Positions 1-5,210 of a stretch of DNA of 5,336 bases are shown one piece after another (positions within the stretch are counted from its first letter, which is position 1; the number at the start of each line of letters is the position of its first letter). The stretch is from positions 1 through 5,336 of the forward strand of contig DATAAM010000177.1 in the NCBI GenBank assembly GCA_036260075.1, in the 5' to 3' direction. The stretch comes from DATAAM01 sp036260075. GTDB taxonomy: Bacteria > Actinomycetota > Acidimicrobiia > Acidimicrobiales > JAHWLA01. The notes beneath the pieces were generated by a model that made no database searches, was not told where the DNA came from, and was given only the letters and a program-made list of their open reading frames with translations. The position numbers and the translations under genes were made by a program.

Positions 1-1
1 C

Positions 2-679
2 ATGGGCACGGGCGAGCGGCTCAACGAGCACGTGACGGGCGAGAAGTGGCCCACGATCGGCGAGCGCCAGTCGATGCTGGAGGAGTACGTCGACGTGATC
101 CGCCGCCTGTGGACCGGCGAGGAGGTCACGTTCCGAGGCACGTACTACGAGGTCGAGCAGGCGGTCCTGTTCACCCGGCCCGACGAGCCGCCGCCCATCC
201 TCGTCGCCGCCAAGGGCGAGCAGGCCGCCGAGCTGGCCGGCCGCATCGGCGACGGCCTCGTCGCCACCTCGCCGGAGGCCGAGGCGGTGAAGACATTCGA
301 GGAGAAGGGCGGGCGGGGCAAGCCCAAGCACGCCCAGGTCACGCTCTGCTGGGCGGAGGACGAGCCCACCGCCCGGCGGGTCGCCCAGGAGTGGTTCCCC
401 AACACGGCGCTGAAGGGGCCGCTCAGCACCGAGCTGTCGCGCCCTGACGACTTCGACCAGGCCACAGCCATGGTGACCGAGGACGACATCGCCGAGGCCA
501 TGCCGTGCGGCCCCGACCCCGACAAGCACGTGGAGGCCGTCCGCGAGTACGTCGACGCGGGCTTCGACCACGTCTACCTGCACCAGGTCGGCCCCGACCA
601 GGAGGGCTTCTTCCGCTTCTGGGAGGAGGAGCTGCGGCCGCGCCTCAGTCGGGCGCTCGACCGAGCCGACGTCGCATGA
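2..679 (+). CDS. F420-dependent LLM-class oxidoreductase, glucose-6-phosphate dehydrogenase-like family (5' truncated by window edge)
   Basis: This is the C-terminal part (225 residues) of a luciferase-like, coenzyme F420-dependent oxidoreductase that would transfer hydride between F420 and an unknown substrate in the cytoplasm. The fragment opens with GTGERLNEH, which aligns with the GVGTGEALNE segment of mycobacterial Fgd1. Glu5 here corresponds to its catalytic Glu109, so about 104 residues, including the active-site His40/Trp44 region, lie upstream of the window. The ATG at 2-4 is therefore an internal codon and not the true start. Family landmarks follow: LWTGEEVTFRGTYY (37-49), AGRIGDGLVATS (79-90), and the C-terminal GFDHVYLHQVGPDQEGFFRFW (187-207). 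Fgd1 binds the glucose-6-phosphate phosphate with Lys198, Lys259 and Arg283. Lys198 aligns with Glu92 here, and I see no clear counterparts of the other two, so a different substrate is likely. The last 35 bases overlap the converging DUF983 gene. Confidence 0.88.
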   Translation: MGTGERLNEHVTGEKWPTIGERQSMLEEYVDVIRRLWTGEEVTFRGTYYEVEQAVLFTRPDEPPPILVAAKGEQAAELAGRIGDGLVATSPEAEAVKTFEEKGGRGKPKHAQVTLCWAEDEPTARRVAQEWFPNTALKGPLSTELSRPDDFDQATAMVTEDDIAEAMPCGPDPDKHVEAVREYVDAGFDHVYLHQVGPDQEGFFRFWEEELRPRLSRALDRADVA

Positions 680-1016
680 CGAGGTCGATCGCCGCCCACA
701 ACGTGCGGGAGAACGGATAGAAGGCGATCGGCGCCAGCACCATCAGCGGGACGGCGATGCCGATGAGCAGGCCGATGGGCGGGTCGGGCAGCGTGAGCGC
801 GAACGACACCGCGATCAGCACGGCGAGGAACCCCTCGGTCAACCCGATGTTGAGCGCCATGGCGCCGAGGAAGAAGGCGTCCTGGGCGCCGCCCTGCTCG
901 AAGCGGTAGTCGCAGGTCGGGCAGCGCTCCTTCATCGTGAGCCACCGCTCGAACAGCCGGCCGCCCCCGCAGCGGGGGCATCGCTTGCGCAGCCCGCGTG
1001 TGAGCTCGCGGACCAC
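645..1016 (-). CDS. DUF983 family zinc-ribbon membrane protein
   Basis: This 123-residue protein starts with GTG. Its cytosolic N-terminus carries a zinc-ribbon-like pair of CxxC motifs (Cys13/Cys16 in CPRCGGG and Cys32/Cys35 in CPTCDYRF). Two hydrophobic segments follow, at about 47-76 and 81-102, then a basic tail with RRR at 115-117, which predicts two membrane passes with the tail inside. A double CxxC next to two membrane helices, ending near YPFSRTLWAAIDL, is typical of DUF983, a family of unknown function. The start codon directly follows the valS stop (TAG then GTG on the minus strand). No Shine-Dalgarno site is visible upstream, so translation is probably coupled to termination on valS. 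The stop lies inside the 3' end of the opposing F420 oxidoreductase gene, and I see no intrinsic terminator there. The family call is confident; the molecular role is unknown. Confidence 0.85.
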   Translation of the reverse strand: MVRELTRGLRKRCPRCGGGRLFERWLTMKERCPTCDYRFEQGGAQDAFFLGAMALNIGLTEGFLAVLIAVSFALTLPDPPIGLLIGIAVPLMVLAPIAFYPFSRTLWAAIDLVMRRRLGRAPD

Positions 1017-3494
1017 CTACACAGCAAGCGTCACGTCGACGCGCAGCTCGTCGCCCGACTCCACCACGAGGTTGGCGATGGTGCCTGCGTCGCGCAGGTC
1101 GCCCTCCGCCAGCGGCCCGGCGCCGGCGACGACCACCCGCTCCACCGGCGCCCGCATCGACACCTTGGCCTCGCTCTTGGCCTTGCGCACCCGGGCGAGC
1201 ACCTCGGCGGTGGCCGCCAGCACGGAGCCGTCGGCCTCGCCGTCGACCTCGGGCGGCGACGGCCACGGCGCCCGGTGGACCGAGCCCTCCTGCCACCACG
1301 ACCACACCTCCTCGGCGACGAAGGGCAGGAAGGGAGCGAACAGCCGCAGCAGCGCGGACAGCGCGGTCGACAGCGCGGCGCCCGCCGACGCCCCGCCGTC
1401 GCCACCCGCGTAGGCCCGGTTCTTCACCAGCTCCACGTAGTCGTCGCAGAACGACCAGAAGAACGCCTCGGTGCGCTCCAGCGCCCGGGCGTAGTCGTAG
1501 CCCTCGAAGGCGGTGGTGGCCTCCTCCACCAGCCGGGCCAGACCCGCGAGCAGGTCGCGGTCGATGCGCTCGGTGACCTCGCCCGGCGTCGACGGCAGCG
1601 ACAGCACGAACTTCGACGCGTTGAGGATCTTGATGGCCAGCCGGCGGCCGACCTTCATCTGCCCCTCGTCGAAGGCGGTGTCCGTGCCCGGCCGCCCGTT
1701 GGCGGCCCAGTAGCGCACGGCGTCGGAGCCGTATTGCTGCAACAGGTGCATGGGCGTGACGACGTTGCCCTTCGACTTCGACATCTTCTTGCGGTCGGGG
1801 TCGAGGATCCACCCCGAGATGGCAGCGTTGGTCCACGGCAGCGAGCCGTGCTCGAAGTGCGAACGCACCACGGTGGAGAACAGCCACGTGCGGATGATGT
1901 CGTGGCCCTGCGGCCGCAGGTCGTAGGGGAACACGCGCGACCAGAGATCGGAGTCGTCCTCCCACTGCCCGCCGATGTGCGGGGTGAGCGACGACGTGGC
2001 CCACGTATCCATCACGTCGGGGTCGCCGGTGAAGCCGCCGGGCTTGTCGCGCTGGTCCTCGGTGAAGCCCTCGGGCACGTCGCTCGACGGGTCGATCGGC
2101 AGCCGGTCCTCGCTCGGCACCAGCGGCGAGTCGTAGCGCACGTCGCCGTCGTCGGAGATCGGGTACCAGACGGGGAAGGGCACGCCGAACCAGCGCTGCC
2201 GGCTGATGAGCCAGTCGCCGGTGAGTCCGCCCACCCAGTTCTCGTAGCGGCTCTCCATGTAGGGCGGGTGCCAGCGCAGCTCCTTGCCCCGCTGCACGAG
2301 CGCCTCTCGAAGGTCGCCGTCGCGGCCGCCGTTGCGGATGTACCACTGGCGGCTCGTCACGATCTCCAGCGGCCGGTCGCCCTTCTCGTAGAACTTCACG
2401 GGATGGGTGATCGGGCGGGGCTCGCCCACCAGGTCGCCCGCGTCGCGCAGCAGCTCGACGATGCGCTTCTGCGCCTGCTTGACCGTCTTCCCGGCCAGCT
2501 CGGCCCACGCCTCGTCGTCGGGGACGGGCGGGGGCGGCGTGGCCACGATGCGGCCGTCGCGGCCCACGATCGAGCGCACGGGCAGTTGCAGCTCGCGCCA
2601 CCACGTGACGTCGGTGACGTCGCCGAACGTGCAGATCATCGCGATGCCCGAGCCCTTCTCGGGGTCGGCCAGCTCGTGGGCCACCACCGGGACCTCCACG
2701 CCGAACAGCGGCGTGCGCACGGTGGAGCCGAAGCGGGGCTTGTAGCGGGCGTCGTCGGGGTGGGCCACCAGCGCCACGCAGGCCGGGATCAGCTCGGGGC
2801 GCGTGGTCTCGATCTCGATGTCGTCGAAGCGGATGCGGTGATAGGCGCCGGGCAGCTCGCGGTCCTCCAGCTCGGCTTGTGCCACCGCGGTGCGGAAGTC
2901 GACGTCCCACAGGGTGGGCGCTTCCGCCTGATAGGCCTCGCCCCGGGCCAGGTTGCGGAGGAAGGCCCGCTGCGAGGCCCGCCGCGAGCGGTCGTCGATG
3001 GTGGCGTAGGTGTGCGACCAGTCGACGGAGAGGCCCAGCGTGCGGAACAGCTCCTCGAAGGCCCGCTCGTCCTCGGCGGTCAGCCGGTGGCACAGCTCGA
3101 TGAAGTTGTTGCGGGAGATCGCCTGCTGGTCCTTCTCGGGCTTGGCGGGCGGCTCGAAGGAGCGGTCGTAGGGGACGGTCGGGTCGCATCGCACGCCGTA
3201 GTAGTTCTGCACGCGGCGCTCGGTGGGCAGCCCGTTGTCGTCCCAGCCGATGGGGTAGAAGACGGCCTTGCCCCGCATGCGCTGGTAGCGGGCGATCAGG
3301 TCGGTGTGCGTGTAGGAGAACACGTGGCCCACGTGCAGCGACCCGCTCACCGTGGGCGGCGGCGTGTCGATCGCGTAGACGTCGGCCCGCGCCCGGCTGC
3401 GGTCGAAGCGGTAGGTCCCCCCCTCCTCCCAGGCGGCCACCCACTTCGCCTCGAGGCCGTCGAGCGACGGCTTTTCCGGGACGTGCGGGCTCAT
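1017..3494 (-). CDS. valS: Valyl-tRNA synthetase, short type-2 form
   Basis: This 825-residue class I enzyme charges tRNA-Val with valine using ATP and edits mischarged threonine. The Rossmann active site carries PPPTVSGSLHVGH (45-57; the HIGH-class motif is HVGH at 54-57) and KMSKS at 570-574 in the context GWILDPDRKKMSKSKGN. The inserted CP1 editing domain spans roughly 190-360, with ETTRPE (229-234) and GSGIAMICTFGDVTD (281-295). The anticodon-binding helical domain covers about 640-790, including FFWSFCDDYVELVKNRAY. The protein ends shortly afterwards, without the C-terminal coiled-coil tRNA arm of ordinary bacterial ValRS. The text GWDDNGLPTERRVQNYYG (83-100) and the CTFGD editing loop point to the type-2 ValRS group known from archaea, rickettsiae and some actinobacteria. 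The ATG at 3494 gives a normal N-terminus, with no Shine-Dalgarno site upstream. Its promoter would lie in the 20-bp gap shared with cysS. IleRS is excluded by the PPPTVSG signature. Confidence 0.97.
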   Translation of the reverse strand: MSPHVPEKPSLDGLEAKWVAAWEEGGTYRFDRSRARADVYAIDTPPPTVSGSLHVGHVFSYTHTDLIARYQRMRGKAVFYPIGWDDNGLPTERRVQNYYGVRCDPTVPYDRSFEPPAKPEKDQQAISRNNFIELCHRLTAEDERAFEELFRTLGLSVDWSHTYATIDDRSRRASQRAFLRNLARGEAYQAEAPTLWDVDFRTAVAQAELEDRELPGAYHRIRFDDIEIETTRPELIPACVALVAHPDDARYKPRFGSTVRTPLFGVEVPVVAHELADPEKGSGIAMICTFGDVTDVTWWRELQLPVRSIVGRDGRIVATPPPPVPDDEAWAELAGKTVKQAQKRIVELLRDAGDLVGEPRPITHPVKFYEKGDRPLEIVTSRQWYIRNGGRDGDLREALVQRGKELRWHPPYMESRYENWVGGLTGDWLISRQRWFGVPFPVWYPISDDGDVRYDSPLVPSEDRLPIDPSSDVPEGFTEDQRDKPGGFTGDPDVMDTWATSSLTPHIGGQWEDDSDLWSRVFPYDLRPQGHDIIRTWLFSTVVRSHFEHGSLPWTNAAISGWILDPDRKKMSKSKGNVVTPMHLLQQYGSDAVRYWAANGRPGTDTAFDEGQMKVGRRLAIKILNASKFVLSLPSTPGEVTERIDRDLLAGLARLVEEATTAFEGYDYARALERTEAFFWSFCDDYVELVKNRAYAGGDGGASAGAALSTALSALLRLFAPFLPFVAEEVWSWWQEGSVHRAPWPSPPEVDGEADGSVLAATAEVLARVRKAKSEAKVSMRAPVERVVVAGAGPLAEGDLRDAGTIANLVVESGDELRVDVTLAV

Positions 3495-3514
3495 GGGAGC
3501 GTTACGGTACCTGC
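3495..3514. promoter_or_regulatory. Shared bidirectional promoter core between valS and cysS
   Basis: The 20-bp gap between the two divergent start codons holds TACGGT on the plus strand (3503-3508) and TACCGT on the minus strand (3509 down to 3504). Both fit the actinobacterial -10 pattern TANNNT and overlap by five bases. The plus-strand -10 ends six bases before the GTG of cysS, so transcription would begin at or next to position 3515, giving a leaderless mRNA. The minus-strand -10 places the valS start near 3497, about three bases before its ATG. No convincing -35 box is visible for either direction, and there is no room for a leader or T-box. GGGAG at 3495-3499 is 15 bases from the cysS GTG, too far to be a good Shine-Dalgarno site. 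This is inferred from sequence only. Confidence 0.55.
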
Positions 3515-4837
3515 GTGATCCGCCTGCACGACACCGCGACCGGCGAGGTGCGCGAGCTGACGCTGCGCGAGCCGGGGCGCGTGTCGATGTACGTCTGCGG
3601 GCCCACCGTCTACGACGTGCCGCACATCGGCCACGGCCGGTCCGCGCTCACCTACGACATCCTGCGCCGGTACCTGGAGTGGCGCGGCCTCGAGGTGCGG
3701 CACGTCTCCAACGTCACCGACATCGACGACAACATCATCAACCGGGCGGCCGAGGAGGGGCGCACGCCGGAGGAGGTGGCCGTCGAGTTCGAGCGGGCGT
3801 GGTACGACGCCGTCGACGCGCTCGGCGTGCTGCGGCCCACCGACGACCCGCACGCCACCGCCTTCGTCGATCGCATGCTCGACCTGGTGGGCGAGCTGCT
3901 GGCCGCCGACCTCGCCTACGAGACGAGCGACGGCGTGTACCTCGACGTCGAGCAGGTGCCCGGGTACGGCCTGCTGGCCCAGCAGCCGTTGGAGGACCTG
4001 CGGTCGGGAGCCCGGGTGGAGGCCAACGAGGAGAAGCGATCGCCGCTCGACTTCGTGCTCTGGAAGAAGGCCAAGCCGGGCGAGCCCTCGTGGCCTTCGC
4101 CGTGGGGCCCGGGACGGCCGGGCTGGCACACCAAGTGCGTGGTGATGTCGCTCGACCTGTTGGGCGACGGCTTCGACCTCCACTCGGGCGGGCTCGACCT
4201 CAAGTTCCCCCACCACGAGAACGAGCGGGCCCAGGCGGTCGCCCTGGGCCACACGTTCGCCCGCCACTGGATGCACCACGCCTTCGTCGAGGTGGGCGGC
4301 GTCAAGATGTCGAAGTCGCTGAAGAACTTCACGTCGCTGGTCGACCTCCTGTCGAAGCACGACGCCCGGGCCTACCGGCTGCTCGTGCTGCGGTCGCACT
4401 ACCGGTCGCCCATGGAGGTGACGGTCGACACCATCGAAGACGCCGAAGCCGCGCTGGAACGGCTCGACTCCTTCGCTCGCCGCGTCCCGTCCGTCGACGC
4501 CGAGGCCGACCCCGCAGCGCTCGACCGCTTCCGCGAGCTGATGGACGACGACCTGCGCACGCCCCAGGCCACCGCTCTGCTGTTCGAGCTGGTGGGTCGG
4601 GCCAACGCGGGCGACGTGGCCGCGGCCGCCGCCGCCCACGAGATCGCCGGGGCGTTCGGCCTCCCGCTGCGGGGCGAGGCGAGCGAGGTCGACGCCGCGA
4701 CGGCGGCGCTGGTGGCCGAGCGCGACCAGGCCCGGGCTGCCCGCGACTTCGCCCGGGCCGATGCGCTCCGTGACCGGCTCCAAGCCGAGGGCTGGGTGGT
4801 GGAGGACACCCCGGAGGGGACCAAGATCCATCGGTGA
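3515..4837 (+). CDS. cysS: Cysteinyl-tRNA synthetase
   Basis: This 440-residue class I enzyme charges tRNA-Cys with cysteine in the cytoplasm. MYVCGPTVYD (25-34) leads into the HIGH motif PHIGHGR (36-42), and the KMSKS motif lies at 264-268 in GGVKMSKSLKNF. The active-site zinc ligands known from the E. coli enzyme (Cys28, Cys209, His234, Glu238) align with Cys28, Cys208, His233 and Glu237 here. The helical DALR-type region follows from about 300. The C-terminus has the usual CysRS ending (DFARADALRDRL at 411-422, then EDTPEGTKIHR at 430-440). Length is slightly under the usual figure of about 460. The mycothiol ligase MshC is excluded by CGPTVY, PHIGH and the complete C-terminal domain. GTG is chosen as start because it gives the normal short N-terminus and sits just after a -10 element. 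One oddity is Lys207 in WHTKC, where most family members have Glu (WHIEC). An alanine run occurs at about 369-374. Confidence 0.97.
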   Translation: MIRLHDTATGEVRELTLREPGRVSMYVCGPTVYDVPHIGHGRSALTYDILRRYLEWRGLEVRHVSNVTDIDDNIINRAAEEGRTPEEVAVEFERAWYDAVDALGVLRPTDDPHATAFVDRMLDLVGELLAADLAYETSDGVYLDVEQVPGYGLLAQQPLEDLRSGARVEANEEKRSPLDFVLWKKAKPGEPSWPSPWGPGRPGWHTKCVVMSLDLLGDGFDLHSGGLDLKFPHHENERAQAVALGHTFARHWMHHAFVEVGGVKMSKSLKNFTSLVDLLSKHDARAYRLLVLRSHYRSPMEVTVDTIEDAEAALERLDSFARRVPSVDAEADPAALDRFRELMDDDLRTPQATALLFELVGRANAGDVAAAAAAHEIAGAFGLPLRGEASEVDAATAALVAERDQARAARDFARADALRDRLQAEGWVVEDTPEGTKIHR

Positions 4838-4862
4838 CGCGGGCGACGTTTGCTGTTACCGT
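4834..4862 (+). promoter_or_regulatory. Promoter for the cold-shock gene
   Basis: GTGACG (4834-4839, four of six matches to TTGACA) is separated by exactly 17 bases from TACCGT (4857-4862), which fits TANNNT. TGT directly precedes it as an extended -10. The -35 overlaps the cysS stop codon. The predicted start of transcription is about 4868-4870, giving a leader of roughly 65 bases before csp. This would let csp be expressed independently of cysS. Predicted from sequence only. Confidence 0.55.
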
Positions 4863-4866
4863 GCGT

Positions 4867-4906
4867 CGCGGGGATTTGTGCAGTTCGACAGGTCCCCGTG
4901 TTTTAT
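4867..4906 (+). terminator. Hairpin with U-rich tail: cysS terminator or csp leader attenuator
   Basis: Positions 4867-4879 pair with 4888-4900 to give an uninterrupted 13-bp stem: ten Watson-Crick pairs, including a CGGGGA/TCCCCG core, and three G-U pairs. The loop has eight bases (4880-4887). TTTTAT follows at once at 4901-4906. This has the shape of an intrinsic terminator for transcripts leaving cysS. However, it lies downstream of the predicted csp promoter, with its 5' arm at or next to the predicted +1. It must therefore also be present on the csp mRNA, either as an attenuator or as a 5'-end stabilising stem. Confidence 0.55.
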
Positions 4907-4915
4907 CCGTATTGC

Positions 4916-4924
4916 AGAAGGGGG
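4916..4924 (+). promoter_or_regulatory. Ribosome binding site of csp
   Basis: AGAAGGGGG ends nine bases before the GTG at 4934. It is the only clear Shine-Dalgarno site near a start in the window, and it fixes the csp start at that GTG. Confidence 0.75.
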
Positions 4925-4933
4925 ATCGCCGCC

Positions 4934-5134
4934 GTGGCGACCGGTACCGTCAAGTGGTTCAACGCCGAGAAGGGCTACGGGTTCATCTCGCAGTCCGACG
5001 GCGCTGACGTGTTTGTTCACTTCTCCGCCATCCAATCGAGCGGCTACCGCTCGTTGGAGGAGGGGCAGCAAGTCGAGTTCGAAGTGCAGGAAGGCCCGAA
5101 GGGTCTCCAGGCTGCGCAGGTCCGCCCTCTGTAG
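4934..5134 (+). CDS. Cold-shock protein, single cold-shock domain (CspA family)
   Basis: This 66-residue protein is a complete single cold-shock domain, an OB-fold that binds single-stranded RNA and DNA and acts as an RNA chaperone. It begins MATGTVKWFNAEKGYGFIS, the classic family opening. The RNP1 motif KGYGFIS is at 13-19 and RNP2 VFVHFS at 26-31, with the binding aromatics Trp8, Phe9, Phe17, Phe27, His29 and Phe30 present. It ends GLQAAQVRPL, the usual length for the family. The frame stays open upstream to 4850, but starting there would add 28 residues encoded by the promoter and leader hairpin and unlike any cold-shock domain. The GTG with the AGAAGGGGG site is therefore preferred. It lies 96 bases after cysS, with its own promoter and a strong terminator after it. 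Whether it is cold-induced or constitutive cannot be told from the protein. Confidence 0.95.
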   Translation: MATGTVKWFNAEKGYGFISQSDGADVFVHFSAIQSSGYRSLEEGQQVEFEVQEGPKGLQAAQVRPL

Positions 5135-5159
5135 CTAACGGTTTCGGATCAAGAGCGTT

Positions 5160-5185
5160 CGGTGCCCGGCCTCGGCCGGGCACCG
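5160..5185. terminator. Strong GC-rich hairpin terminator after csp
   Basis: This is a perfect 11-bp inverted repeat (5160-5170 with 5175-5185, core GGTGCCCGGC) around the four-base loop CTCG. It starts 25 bases after the csp stop. Only a weak T content follows on the plus strand (GTCGCGTTGC), as is common for actinobacterial terminators that lack a U-tract. It also lies 25 bases beyond the stop of the converging minus-strand gene, so it probably ends transcription from both sides. Confidence 0.75.
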
Positions 5186-5210
5186 TCGCGTTGCACCGAG
5201 GGGCGCCGGC

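Larger units (their letters stand above)
4867..4927 (+). promoter_or_regulatory. csp 5' leader with two mutually exclusive helices
   Basis: Besides the leader hairpin (4867-4879 with 4888-4900), the segment GGTCCCC at 4891-4897 can pair with GGGGATC at 4921-4927: seven pairs, one of them G-U. The second helix buries most of the Shine-Dalgarno G-tract. Both helices use the same bases 4891-4897, so only one can form at a time. The 5' arm (4870-4875) and the Shine-Dalgarno region (4921-4926) both read GGGGAT, so they compete for one anti-Shine-Dalgarno strand. Temperature-dependent leader folding is established for E. coli cspA; its operation here is an inference. Confidence 0.4.

Noticed and set aside
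2..4. ATG as the true start of the F420 oxidoreductase
   Set aside because: It falls in the middle of the conserved GVGTGE catalytic segment, so the family's first 104 or so residues must lie upstream.
574..3444. 956-codon minus-strand frame across valS and beyond
   Set aside because: It is an out-of-frame shadow of valS and the DUF983 gene, with extreme Arg/Ala/Pro content. The true valS frame carries all the motifs.
3495..3514. T-box or other leader riboswitch upstream of valS or cysS
   Set aside because: Only 20 bp separate the start codons, so there is no room for any structured leader.
1275..3518. 747-codon open frame on the plus strand, antisense to valS
   Set aside because: It is a GC-driven shadow of valS, with His/Arg/Val-rich composition and no recognisable domain.
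3491..4831. 446-codon minus-strand frame opposite cysS, and the 426-codon plus frame at 3493-4773
   Set aside because: Both are shadows of cysS, whose own frame holds HIGH, KMSKS and the zinc ligands.
3515..4837. Mycothiol ligase MshC instead of CysRS
   Set aside because: CGPTVY, the PHIGH motif and the full C-terminal tRNA-binding region match CysRS, and MshC is shorter at that end.
4850..4933. 28-residue N-terminal extension of the cold-shock protein from a TTG
   Set aside because: It would translate the promoter and leader hairpin and matches nothing in the family. The GTG at 4934 has a proper ribosome site and gives the standard N-terminus.
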